Of a stretch of DNA of 64,000 bases, positions 40,537 to 50,300 are shown one piece after another (positions within the stretch are counted from its first letter, which is position 1; each line of letters opens with the position of its first letter). A program made the position numbers and the translations under genes. Origin of the DNA: an uncultured Desulfovibrio sp. (lineage in GTDB: Bacteria; Desulfobacterota; Desulfovibrionia; Desulfovibrionales; Desulfovibrionaceae); contig CAKTDV010000007.1 in assembly GCA_934546745.1 (NCBI GenBank), positions 49,899 to 113,898 on the forward strand, written 5' to 3'. Below the pieces are notes generated by a model. That model did not search any database. It saw only the letters and a list, made by a program, of their open reading frames with translations, and was not told the DNA's origin.

Positions 40537-41163
40537 ATGGCGGTACATATCGTGCGGCATCCCCTTGTCCAGCACAAACTCGGATTGCTGCGCATGTCGT
40601 CCACGGGCACACGGGAATTCCGGACATTGGCCAACGAGATTGCCGGGCTGCTCATCTACGAGGCCACCCAGCGCCTGCCTACGGAAAAGCGGGTTGTTCA
40701 GGGATGGGCCGGCCCTGTGGAGGTTGAGGCCATTTCCGGGAAAAAAACGACGGTTGTTCCCATTCTCCGGGCGGGACTGGGATTGATGGACGGGGTGCTC
40801 GACATGATTCCCGGCGCGAAAATAAGTGTCGTCGGCCTGTATCGCAATGAGGAAACACTGGAGCCGGTGGAATACTATGTCAAACTGGCCAGCCATATGG
40901 AACAGCGGCTTGCCATTGTGCTGGATCCCATGCTGGCGACGGGCGGTTCCCTGCTGGCCACGCTTGATTTGCTGAAGCGCGCCGGTTGCCGTCAGATCAT
41001 CAGCCTGAACCTTGTCTGCGCGCCGGAAGGCATTGCGCGGGTGGAAGAGGCGCATCCTGACGTGGACATCTATACCGCCGCTGTGGACAGCCGGTTGAAC
41101 GGGCAGGGCTATATTCTCCCCGGTCTCGGCGACGCGGGCGACCGTATCTTCGGGACGCGGTAG
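40537..41163 (+). CDS. upp: Uracil phosphoribosyltransferase
   Basis: Upp makes UMP from uracil and PRPP. The 208-residue protein has VVPILRAGLGLMDGV, the PRPP-binding LDPMLATGGSLLATL and the C-terminal uracil-binding GYILPGLGDAGDRIFGT, all as in the family, with normal length. GGAAGGAG lies upstream of ATG 40537. No uracil permease is adjacent. It ends 23 bases before a convergent membrane-protein gene. Confidence 0.97.
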   Translation: MAVHIVRHPLVQHKLGLLRMSSTGTREFRTLANEIAGLLIYEATQRLPTEKRVVQGWAGPVEVEAISGKKTTVVPILRAGLGLMDGVLDMIPGAKISVVGLYRNEETLEPVEYYVKLASHMEQRLAIVLDPMLATGGSLLATLDLLKRAGCRQIISLNLVCAPEGIARVEEAHPDVDIYTAAVDSRLNGQGYILPGLGDAGDRIFGTR

Positions 41164-41186
41164 GGCGGTTTCACGCTGCGAAGGGA

Positions 41187-42140
41187 TCAGGACGGGCGGA
41201 CCCGTATGGGTTCCTCAGGATTCCGCCCGGGAATGCGGCTGGCCATGACGCAGGGCCAGACAGGCTCAGGATGGGGGAAGCGGCTCAGGGCCTTTTCATA
41301 GAGCATGGCCCGTTCTTCCGGCGCCTTCCAGGCCCAGTATTCGGGATCCCGGTGATGGCGCTGATCATACCGCCGGGTACAGGGATCCTGCTCGCGGTAG
41401 AGCTCCAGGGCGGGAATGTCCGGCAGGGGGCGCGATATGTCCATATACATCTGGATGAAATGCCACATCACATAGATGTCTTCGGGGTTGTCCGCCTGCT
41501 GGACGATCCAGGGTTCGTGCAGGCGTGCCGCATGGCGCGGGCGAAACCCCAGCCGGTACAGGGGCTGGGCATCCTTTTTCCCCTGCACGCTGACAATGTA
41601 GGGATCGCAATCGAGAAAGAGGAAGGTGTTCCGGGGCGAAGACTCTCCCTCTCCCTCTTTGAGAAAACCCGTCTTGCGATCGAATGTCAGCACAAGATCC
41701 GTGGGCAGCGGCAGACAGACCAGCATCGCCAGCAGCAGGACGCCGCCCAGCAGCCAGAGCCACTCAAGATGCACCCCTCCGCCGGCATAATATATGCCTA
41801 TGCCGGCGAAAGCGGCCGCGCACAGCTGCGCCATGAAGAAAAACAGCGGATGCATACGCGCCGAGGGCATGGTAAAACGAAGCGTCCGCCCGTCGCACAT
41901 CATGTTGGCGGATTTTTCAGGCGCGACGCCCTCCACGCCGAAAGCTATGCAGCGGCGCAGTTTTGCCGGATCGGGCCGCCTTTCCCAGGGAAGCGACCGC
42001 GGCGGCCAGAGACGGGTGTCCTGCTCATAGATGGCGGGCTCCAGATCGGGGATATGCCGGGAATCAAACGCCGAAGAGGCGTAGTACTCCTCCGCCGGGA
42101 TCGCTGACCCGCTGTCGTCGCTGTGCTGGCTGTCGTTCAT
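41187..42140 (-). CDS. Hypothetical membrane protein with two central helices
   Basis: This is a 317-residue protein with an N-terminal cytoplasmic region of about 105 residues, two adjacent transmembrane helices (FFFMAQLCAAAFAGIGIYYA and LWLLGGVLLLAMLVCLPL), and a C-terminal soluble region that begins with LVLTFDRKTG. The pattern of a helix pair followed by a PxD-x-LTFDR segment recalls DUF6708-type proteins, a guess from memory. ATG 42140 has AAGGA upstream. The gene stands alone and its function is unknown. Confidence 0.65.
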   Translation of the reverse strand: MNDSQHSDDSGSAIPAEEYYASSAFDSRHIPDLEPAIYEQDTRLWPPRSLPWERRPDPAKLRRCIAFGVEGVAPEKSANMMCDGRTLRFTMPSARMHPLFFFMAQLCAAAFAGIGIYYAGGGVHLEWLWLLGGVLLLAMLVCLPLPTDLVLTFDRKTGFLKEGEGESSPRNTFLFLDCDPYIVSVQGKKDAQPLYRLGFRPRHAARLHEPWIVQQADNPEDIYVMWHFIQMYMDISRPLPDIPALELYREQDPCTRRYDQRHHRDPEYWAWKAPEERAMLYEKALSRFPHPEPVWPCVMASRIPGRNPEEPIRVRPS

Positions 42141-42290
42141 CCGCGTTTCCTTGGGGGGGGAGTGGTTATTGTGGCAAGGCAAGATAAAACTTATTGAAAA
42201 TGTAGTCTTTTTCTTCGGATATGGCAAGATGGCGCCGCTTTGTTTCCAGGCATTTTCCCCCGCCCGGACAGGGATCGGGCAACGCGTCGC

Positions 42291-42324
42291 GGCGTCCAGA
42301 AAATGGACGCCGTCCAATTTTTTT
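42291..42324 (+). terminator. Terminator-like hairpin upstream of the S1 gene
   Basis: GGCGTCC-AGAAAAT-GGACGCC (42291-42311) is followed six bases later by seven T (42318-42324). No plus-strand gene precedes it for more than 1 kb, so it may end a short RNA starting near 42215 or act as an insulator before the S1 promoter. Confidence 0.5.
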
Positions 42325-42351
42325 ACAACCGGGGAGCGCGCGAGGCTTTTC

Positions 42352-42380
42352 TTGTTTTCTTTGCGCAGGTGAGCTATACC
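42352..42380 (+). promoter_or_regulatory. Promoter of the S1-domain gene
   Basis: TTGTTT (42352-42357), a 17-base spacer and TATACC (42375-42380) lie 44 bases before the start codon. The rest of the 42141-42351 gap holds only the hairpin above. Confidence 0.5.
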
Positions 42381-42423
42381 TTGCCAGCTTTAGATTTTGC
42401 TTTGCGCAAGGAGAACCAATTCC

Positions 42424-43896
42424 ATGACTGAAGAACGCATGCCTATGAACGCTCCCGAGGACGGGAGCGAAGATTTTGCCGCGCTGCTTGCCGAACATGA
42501 CGCCGTAGCCGATCGTGTGCATCCCGGCCAGAAAGTGACGGGCGCCATTATTGAGATTTCCGGCGATACCGTTTTTGTGAACATCGGTATCAAAATCGAC
42601 GGCGTGATGGATCGCAAGGACATTCTGGACGCCGACGGCAAGGAAACCCTGGCCGTGGGCGACAGCGTCGAGCTGTACGTGACCGGCGTCAGCTCCCAGG
42701 AAATCCGCCTGTCCCGCTCCATGGGCGGCAGCGGCATGGCGGCGCTGGAAGAGGCCCGCGATGCCGCCGTGCCTGTGGATGGCCGTGTGGCGGCAACCTG
42801 CAAGGGCGGCTATACCGTGGAAGTCCTCGGCAAGACGGCCTTCTGCCCCGGCAGCCAGATGGACGCCGTCAGCGTGGCCGACGCGGAAAGCATGGTCGGG
42901 CGCACGTTGCAGTTCCTCGTGCTGCGCGTGGAAAATCGCGGCCGCAATATTGTGGTCTCCCGCCGCGCCCTGCTGGATCGCGAACGCCAGGAAAATCTCG
43001 ACAAGGTGCTGGCCGATCTGAACGTGGGCGATACGGTGGAAGGCCGTATCACGCGCACGGCTCCCTTTGGCGCCTTCATGGAACTGGCCCCCGGCGTGGA
43101 GGGCATGATTCATCTTTCCGAGCTGTCCTGGTCGCGCGTGGCCTCCGCCGACGAAGCCGTGAACGTGGGCGATGCGGTGCGCGCCAAGCTCCTGTCCGTG
43201 AGCAGGGACGACAAGGGGCGCGTGCGCATTTCCCTCTCCCGCAAGCAGGCGGAAGGGGATCCGTGGGCCAGCGTGGCGGAGAGGATTATCCCCGGCGGCG
43301 TTATGGAAGGCAGGGTCGTGCGCACTGCCCCCTTTGGCGCTTTTGTGGAGCTGGCTCCCGGCATCGAGGGGCTGGTGCATATTTCGGAACTCTCCTGGAC
43401 AAAACGTGTTTACAAGGCCGAGGACGTCGTTACTGTGGGCGACGTGGTCAACGTGAAGATCAAGGAAGTGAACGCTGGCGCGCGGCGTATTTCCCTGAGC
43501 CTGCGGGATGCCGAAGGCGATCCGTGGCAGGACGCCGCTTCCCGCTTTGCTGTGGGTACCGTTGTGACGGGGACTGTGGAAAGCCGCGCCCAGTTCGGCC
43601 TGTTTGTGAACCTGGCGCCCGGCATCACCGGCCTTCTGCCCGCCGGGGTGATCAGGAACAGCAAAAATGCCGCTGAACTGAACAAACTCGACAAGGGCGA
43701 CAGCGTCACGCTGACTGTCCAGAACCTGGATACGGCCGCCCGCCGCATCAGCCTTGCTCCCGAAGGCTATGAAGGCGCTCCCGCGCGTGAGGATCATTCC
43801 TGGAAGCAGCACGCTTCGACGCACGCCGCCGCGTCCGCCGGCGGACTGAATATTATGGCACAGGCTTTGCAAAAAGCTATGCAGAACAAGCGCTAG
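42424..43896 (+). CDS. S1-domain RNA-binding protein (RpsA-like)
   Basis: This is a 490-residue protein with five S1 domains: about 34-95, 108-180, 199-267, 288-365 and 373-445. The third and fourth are the best preserved (TAPFGAFMELAPGVEGMIHL and TAPFGAFVELAPGIEGLVHI). Ribosomal protein S1 of many bacteria has six domains and 550-580 residues, so this is either a shorter S1 or a paralogue; the N-terminus does not look like the ribosome-binding domain of E. coli S1. ATG 42424 has AAGGAG upstream. An htrA gene follows after 77 bases. Confidence 0.85.
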   Translation: MTEERMPMNAPEDGSEDFAALLAEHDAVADRVHPGQKVTGAIIEISGDTVFVNIGIKIDGVMDRKDILDADGKETLAVGDSVELYVTGVSSQEIRLSRSMGGSGMAALEEARDAAVPVDGRVAATCKGGYTVEVLGKTAFCPGSQMDAVSVADAESMVGRTLQFLVLRVENRGRNIVVSRRALLDRERQENLDKVLADLNVGDTVEGRITRTAPFGAFMELAPGVEGMIHLSELSWSRVASADEAVNVGDAVRAKLLSVSRDDKGRVRISLSRKQAEGDPWASVAERIIPGGVMEGRVVRTAPFGAFVELAPGIEGLVHISELSWTKRVYKAEDVVTVGDVVNVKIKEVNAGARRISLSLRDAEGDPWQDAASRFAVGTVVTGTVESRAQFGLFVNLAPGITGLLPAGVIRNSKNAAELNKLDKGDSVTLTVQNLDTAARRISLAPEGYEGAPAREDHSWKQHASTHAAASAGGLNIMAQALQKAMQNKR

Positions 43897-43908
43897 CCTT
43901 GTGTTTGC

Positions 43909-43936
43909 CGCCCCCGCCGTGAGGCGGGGGCGGCGG
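43909..43936. terminator. GC-rich hairpin between S1 and htrA genes
   Basis: GCCGCCCCCGCC-GTGA-GGCGGGGGCGGC forms a 12-bp GC stem without a T run. It may reduce read-through from the S1 gene into htrA or stabilise mRNA ends. Confidence 0.5.
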
Positions 43937-43973
43937 CATGCTGGCGCGGAATACCCCCTGTAAAGGAGTCCAC

Positions 43974-45401
43974 ATGAGGATGACAAGATTGTGTGCTGCC
44001 GCGCTGGCCATGCTGATGACCATGACGGCGGCCATCGCCCAGGCGGCTCTGCCGGACTTTGCGCCACTGGCCGCCAAATGCGGCCCCGCGGTTGTCAATA
44101 TCAATACGGAGCGCACGGCGCGCGGCGCCGGTCCCGAGGAATTCTTCGGGGAAATGTTCCGTAACATGCCGCCCGGCTTCGATCGTTTCTTTGAGCAGTT
44201 CGGCGGCATCCCCGGACGCGGCCAGCGCGTTCCGCGTAAACAGAAGTCGCTGGGCTCCGGTTTCCTCATTTCCGCCGACGGGTATATTGTCACCAACAAT
44301 CACGTGGTGGCGGGCGCGGATGTCATCCGCGTCACACTGGATGAAACCGGCGGCAAGGGCCGGAACCTGAAGGCGACGCTTGTGGGAACGGATGAGGATA
44401 CCGATATCGCCCTGCTCAAGATTTCGAGTAAGGAGGCCTTGCCTTATCTGAAGTTCGGCAATTCCGACGAACTCAAGGTCGGCGAGTGGCTGCTGGCCAT
44501 TGGCAATCCCTTCGGTCTGGATCACTCGGTCACGTCCGGCATCCTGTCCGCCAAGAACCGCAATATCCATTCCGGTCCGTTCGACAATTTCCTCCAGACG
44601 GACGCCTCCATCAATCCCGGTAACAGTGGCGGCCCGCTGCTGAACATGGCTGGGGACGTCATCGGCATCAATACGGCCATCATTGCCAGCGGTCAGGGTA
44701 TCGGCTTCGCCATTCCGAGCAATATGGCCTCCCAGATTGTCGAACAGCTCAAGAGCGGCAAAAAGGTCTCGCGCGGCTGGATCGGCGTCGCCATTCAGGA
44801 TGTGGATGAAACGGCCGCCAAGGCTCTTGGCATGGAGCGTGCCGCGGGGGCGCTTGTGGGCGACGTCATGCCCGGGCAGCCGGCGGCGCGGGCCGGCCTT
44901 GAGGAAGGTGACATCATCATCAGCGTGGATGGACAGCCTGTTGAGGACTCTTCCGCGCTGCTGCGCGCCGTTGCCGCGAAAAAGCCCAAGAGCAGCGTGG
45001 AGCTCGGCGTATGGCGTAACGGCGGGATTATCTCCCTGAACGTGGTGCTCGGCGAGCGGCAGAGCGCCCAGAATGACGGCGCTTCCGCATCCGGAGAAAG
45101 CAACGATCAGACGCTGCTCGGTATCAGCGTGCGTCCTCTGGCAAACAACGAACGCCGCGAACTGAAGCTTCCCAGGAAGGAAGGGCTTCTTGTGGTGGAC
45201 GTCGATGCGGGCAAGCCCGCGGGCGAGGTGGATATCCGCCCCGGCGATGTCATCACCAAGGTCAATGGGAAACCCGTCTCCTCACCGGAAGAGCTGAGCG
45301 CCATTGTCAAGGGCGAGGGCGTCAAACGCGGCGCCGTCATGCTTCAGCTGCTGCGTCGAGGGGATCTCCTCTTCCGTGCCGTACCTCTGCCGCAGAAATA
45401 G
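43974..45401 (+). CDS. Periplasmic serine protease HtrA/DegP type
   Basis: This is a 475-residue exported protease. It has a signal peptide (LCAAALAMLMTMTAAIAQA), a trypsin-like domain with His in TNNHVVAG, Asp in EDTDIALLKI and Ser in NPGNSGGPLL, and two PDZ domains (about 275-365 and 385-470; GWIGVAIQDV and LLGISVRPLA). Two PDZ domains and the loop length fit the DegP/DegQ/MucD group, which degrades misfolded envelope proteins and acts as chaperone. ATG 43974 has AAAGGAG upstream. A terminator follows. Confidence 0.94.
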   Translation: MRMTRLCAAALAMLMTMTAAIAQAALPDFAPLAAKCGPAVVNINTERTARGAGPEEFFGEMFRNMPPGFDRFFEQFGGIPGRGQRVPRKQKSLGSGFLISADGYIVTNNHVVAGADVIRVTLDETGGKGRNLKATLVGTDEDTDIALLKISSKEALPYLKFGNSDELKVGEWLLAIGNPFGLDHSVTSGILSAKNRNIHSGPFDNFLQTDASINPGNSGGPLLNMAGDVIGINTAIIASGQGIGFAIPSNMASQIVEQLKSGKKVSRGWIGVAIQDVDETAAKALGMERAAGALVGDVMPGQPAARAGLEEGDIIISVDGQPVEDSSALLRAVAAKKPKSSVELGVWRNGGIISLNVVLGERQSAQNDGASASGESNDQTLLGISVRPLANNERRELKLPRKEGLLVVDVDAGKPAGEVDIRPGDVITKVNGKPVSSPEELSAIVKGEGVKRGAVMLQLLRRGDLLFRAVPLPQK

Positions 45402-45448
45402 CGCGGAAAATGTGGCCGCTCTGGCGGACGCAAAGGATGATGCGACAC

Positions 45449-45480
45449 AAAGGCCGTCCCCCTGGGGGACGGCCTTTTTC
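45449..45480 (+). terminator. Rho-independent terminator after htrA
   Basis: AAAGGCCGTCCCC-CTGG-GGGACGGCCTTTTTC forms a 10-bp stem with T run. Between here and 45636 only a short inverted repeat at about 45543-45560 (ACTGGCC with GGCCAGT) is seen. Confidence 0.9.
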
Positions 45481-45636
45481 TTGTCCAGCGTTGTTTTGCC
45501 TTTCTGTCTTTTCTATGGTAACGGGAGGTTACGGAATCCGTCTACTGGCCAGGGGGCCAGTGCCGTGCCGTGAACCGCTCTGGAATGCGCCGGAAGGACA
45601 TGCCCCGGCCGCCTCGCGCCCCGTATCTGGGGGAGG

Positions 45637-47247
45637 TCACTCCGTCAAACGATGGCGCTGCTCGTCTCTGGGAACCCACCATTTCTCGAAGTTGTACATG
45701 ATACCCGCCAATGCCGGTTCTATGCCATGAAATCGGCGCTGCACGATCGGCAGGGAGTAGGGGACAAAAAGAAAACAATAGGGTTGTTCCTCATCCAGCA
45801 ATTCCTGAAGACGCCAGTAAAGGCGGGCACGTTCCCGCCTGTCGGCATGGGAGCGGGCGCGTTCCAGCAGGGAGTCCAGTTCGGCATTGACAAAATGGGT
45901 AAAGTTGAGGCCGCCCTCGTGGGCCTGTGAGGAATGCCAGACAGCATAGATGTCGGGATCCTGCGTGATGGTCCAGCCGAGCATGACGGCGTCAAAGCGT
46001 CCCTTGTTGACGAATTCATGGATAAAGGCCGCCCATTCCACAGTACGGATGCGCACATCGATGCCAACGGCCCGCAGCTGGCTCTGGATGACCGTGGCCG
46101 CAAGAATGCGCTGTTCGTTGCCCTGGTTTGTCAGAATGGTGAAGGACAGGGGCTTGCCGTCCCGATCGAGGATGCCGTCCCCGTCCCGATCGGCGAAACC
46201 GGCCTCCGCCAGCAGGGCTCTGGCCAGCGGCAGATCCTGCGCCACCGGTTTCAGCGTGGGATGGTACGCCCATGTGCCGGGCTTATAGGGACCGAATGCC
46301 GGGACGCCCTGCCCCAGCAGAACCCCCTTGACGATGTCGTCCCGGTTGATGGCGTGGGAAACGGCACGGCGCACGCGCCTGTCCTGAAAAAAGGGGTGCC
46401 GCATGTTGAAACCGAGAAAAACATACAGCGATCCCAGATACCGGTACTTGGTGAACTCCCGTTCCCATTGCGGCCCTGACGTTTGGCGCAGGTATTGTTC
46501 GGGGCTCAGATTCATGACGTCAAGCCTGCCCGCCCGCGTTTCCAGAAACAGGGTGGCCGAATCGGGAATAATGCGGTAGACGACCTCGGCAATATGCGGT
46601 TTGCCCATGAAATAGGTGGGCGAGGCTTCCAGCACGAGGCGGCTTCCGCTTTCCCAGCTCTTGAGGCGATAGGGCCCGGCTCCTGTGGGTTTGCGGGCAA
46701 AGGGGACGGCGCGGATGTCTTTCCCTTCCAGAAGATGTTTCGGGAGAATGGGATTCATCCAGGTGGAGACTGCCCGGGCGAAAAAGGCGTCGTAACGCAC
46801 TTCAAAGGTATAGCGATCCAGTACCCGGAATTCTTTGACCTGAAGAAAATCATCCGCATAGGGGCTGGCCGTGGCCGGGTCCGTGACGAGACGGTAGGTG
46901 AAGGCCACGTCCTCGGCCGTCACCTCCACACCGTCCTCCCAGAGAATGCCCTTGCGCAGGGTAAAACGCAGGACGCGCCCCCCTTCCTCCTGCGCCCAGC
47001 TCTCCGCGGCCCAGGGTTCCGGCTCAAGGTTTCCTGAAAACCGCAGGGGAGCCACATAGAGCATGTCAGCTATCTCATGCGAGGCCGAGTCAGAGGTCAG
47101 ATAGGGAATGAGGTTGGACGCTTCCCCGATGCTGCCGAAAACAATCCTGTCGCCGTCATCCCGGGGCGCGGCGGTCGCGGCAGCACAGAACGGAAGCAGC
47201 CAGAGAGCGGCCATGACGAACAGACGCAAATAAAAGTTTTTTTTCAT
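45637..47247 (-). CDS. Peptide-type ABC transporter substrate-binding protein
   Basis: This is a 536-residue periplasmic binding protein of family 5 (DppA/OppA). The signal peptide is KNFYLRLFVMAALWLLPFCA followed by an AATAA cleavage region. The mature part has ASNLIPYLTSDSASHEI, WEDGVEVTAEDVAFTY (the family signature region), RAVSHAINRDDIV and LGWTITQDPDIY. ATG 47247 is preferred; GTG 47256 with a slightly better ribosome site would add three residues. No permease or ATPase genes are adjacent, so it is an orphan binding protein. The ligand is unknown; peptides or nickel are common in the family. Confidence 0.9.
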   Translation of the reverse strand: MKKNFYLRLFVMAALWLLPFCAAATAAPRDDGDRIVFGSIGEASNLIPYLTSDSASHEIADMLYVAPLRFSGNLEPEPWAAESWAQEEGGRVLRFTLRKGILWEDGVEVTAEDVAFTYRLVTDPATASPYADDFLQVKEFRVLDRYTFEVRYDAFFARAVSTWMNPILPKHLLEGKDIRAVPFARKPTGAGPYRLKSWESGSRLVLEASPTYFMGKPHIAEVVYRIIPDSATLFLETRAGRLDVMNLSPEQYLRQTSGPQWEREFTKYRYLGSLYVFLGFNMRHPFFQDRRVRRAVSHAINRDDIVKGVLLGQGVPAFGPYKPGTWAYHPTLKPVAQDLPLARALLAEAGFADRDGDGILDRDGKPLSFTILTNQGNEQRILAATVIQSQLRAVGIDVRIRTVEWAAFIHEFVNKGRFDAVMLGWTITQDPDIYAVWHSSQAHEGGLNFTHFVNAELDSLLERARSHADRRERARLYWRLQELLDEEQPYCFLFVPYSLPIVQRRFHGIEPALAGIMYNFEKWWVPRDEQRHRLTE

Positions 47248-47349
47248 GGATTCCACGCTATCCTGTTGCTAATGCAGGGGAAAATGTGCTAGAAGACGAG
47301 GATACGCGCAATATTCGGTGCGCGCAATGACATCCCCATGAGGAAGACT

Positions 47350-50300
47350 ATGAGCCGATCTGAACAAAGCGTTGTGCGCGAAATGTGCCAGAGCTTTCTC
47401 CATGATGACGTGCCGGAGTATATCCGCGACACGGCCTACGCCATCCTTTCCGATGGCGGGGTGCAGAAAATCAACATCCAGGAAGGCGATACGTGGGAAG
47501 TGCAGGGGGGCATTCAGGGGGAAGACCTGCAGGTGTATACACCCAGCCTCTCCTTCTCCATAACCGATCATTCCATGCAGCATCAATGCAATTGCTCAGA
47601 TGCCTTCACCGGCATTTGCCGCCATGTGGCGGCGCTTGCCCTGCGCCTGCAGGAAGAGCTGCGCAAGTCCGACGATACCGATGACGCTCCCGTTCCCGCG
47701 CCGGTCAAGGACTGGAAGCAGAGCTTCCGCGCCTTTTTCTCTACCGATATGGAACCGGAAGCCGGACGGCACTATCTTATTTTCCGTTTTGAGCCGGAAC
47801 AGGGCCGCCTGCTGGTTTCCTTTTTTCGCGCGCGGCAGAACAAGTCGGGCCTGTCGAGCGTGCATACGGAAATCACGCTGGAGCAAATCATCCAGAATCC
47901 GGCCTGGTGCGAATTCTCACCGCAGCTGCCCCATGTGGCGCGTCAGATCGGGCAGCATCTTGACTACTACGGACACCGCATCGAAATTCCCGACGGCCTG
48001 ACGTCCTGGTTTTTCTGGGCCGTGCGCAAGGAGCATTATCTTCTCTGGAAAGACACGGACAAGCCCTGCCGCATAGAGAGCACGCCTTTCATGCTCAAAC
48101 TGAAACCCGTCCTTGATAACGCGGGCTTCAGTTTTGACGTGCTGCTCAAACGCGAGGGGCGTAACCCCCTGCCCATCCGCGCCGACGACAACGAGGCGCA
48201 TGAGATGATCGATAACCACGCCGTCGGCGACTCCCCCGTGACCTTTCACGGGCAGATGCCGCTGTGGGTGTGCTTCATGCATAATTTCTACCCGGTGCAG
48301 ACGGGGCTGTACCCCAGTCTTGTGCGCACGCTCATCTATGAACGCCCCGTTGTTCCCCATGAGGAAATCTCCGAATTTCTCGATCGTGTCTGGACGCGCC
48401 TCCCCAGCTCGGAACTCTATGAACCGCAGCAGTTTCTGCGGGAAATGGAACCTGTTTTCCAGCCTGCCACCTACAACCCAAAGCTCTTCCTTGATGAGGA
48501 AGGCAGTCTGCTCACGCTGGAGATAGACAATATTTACGAAACCCGGCATGGGGAATTTTCGCTCAACGGGCCCAATCCGGATTTCCAGACCGGCAGCTAT
48601 ACCTTTGATGGGCAGACCTATCTTGTACGCCGTCATCAGGAAGAGGAAAACGATTTGCTGACAGAGCTGGTCGGCATGGGTTTTCAGGCCCGTTCCAACA
48701 AACTCTGGTTCCTTGAGCCGGAGGAGGCCATCGCCTTTCTTCTCGATCAGTATCCCGCGCTGGTGGAAAAATACCGCGTCTACGGCGAGCGCGCCCTGTC
48801 GCGCTACAAGATGCGGACGACGAAGTCGAGCATTTCCGCCGAAGTCGTCAGCAACGAGAAGGAAAAGTGGTTCTCGCTGGAAATCAGCGTGGATTACGAC
48901 GGCCAGAGCCTGCCGCTGGAAAAGATATGGAAGGCATGGACGCGCGGCAAGCGCTATGTGCAGCTCAAGGACGGCTCCTATACGAGCCTGCCGGAAGCCT
49001 GGCTGGAAAAGCTGGCGCACAAGCTGACGGCCCTGGGACTGGATCCTTCCAAGCCGCCGCAGCAGCGTTTCAAACAGTTTGAGGCGCCGGTGCTGGACAG
49101 CCTGCTGGAAGACCTGCCCGGAGCCCGGACGGACTCGTTCTGGAACAACCTGCGCGAAAAAATCCGTTCTTTCCGCGAGGTCAAGGCCGTTCCCGCGCCG
49201 CGCGAACTCAATGCGGAACTGCGCAGCTACCAATTGCAGGGCCTTGCCTATCTCAACTTCCTGTCGGAATACGGTTTTGGCGGCATCCTTGCCGATGAGA
49301 TGGGTCTGGGCAAGACCGTCCAGACCCTTGCCTTCATCGCGCATATGACGCAGCATCATCATGAAGGGCCCAACCTCATCGTTGTGCCCACGTCGGTGCT
49401 TCCCAACTGGGAGCGCGAAGCCGGGAAATTTGTCCCCCATCTCCGCCGTCTGACCATTTACGGCACACGCCGCGAAGGCATGTTCAAGCATATCGCCGGG
49501 TCGGATCTCATCATCACCACCTATGCGCTCCTGCGGCGCGATCTGGAGGAGATGGAAAAATACGAATTCAATACCGTCATTCTCGACGAAGCGCAGAACA
49601 TCAAGAACCCCAATACGATCACGGCCCGCGCCGTGCGCCGTATCCGCGCCCGGATGCGCCTGTGCCTTTCGGGGACGCCCATTGAGAACAACCTGTTCGA
49701 ACTCTGGTCGCTGTTCGAATTCCTCATGCCGGGCTTTCTCGGTTCCCAGCATGCCTTCCAGCGGGGGATCGTCAAACCCATCAAGGATGGGGATACGGAA
49801 ACGCTTGACTATCTCCGCAGCCGTGTGCGTCCCTTCATCCTGCGCCGCACCAAGGCCGATGTGGCCAAGGATCTGCCGCCCAAGGTGGAAAGCGTCACCT
49901 GCTGCGCCCTTGAGGAGGCGCAGGCGGAACTCTACGCCGCTCTGGCCCGCAAGCTGCGTGATCAGGTGCTGGCCGATGTGGATGAGAAGGGTCTTGCCAA
50001 AAGCCAGATGTCCATTCTGGACGCCTTGCTCAAGCTGCGGCAGATCTGTTGCCATCCGCGTCTGCTCAAGCTCGATCTTCCCGGTTTTTCCAACAATCTG
50101 CCTTCCGGCAAATTCGATGCCTTCAAGGATATGATTATGGAGATCGTGGAAGGCGGACACAAGGTTCTCGTCTTCTCCCAGTTCGTGCAGATGCTGCACA
50201 TTATCAGGCAGTGGCTGGAATTTGAGAAAATGCCGTTCTGCTATCTTGATGGGGCCAGCAAGGATCGTTTTGAGCAGGTCGACCGTTTCAACAACTCGCC

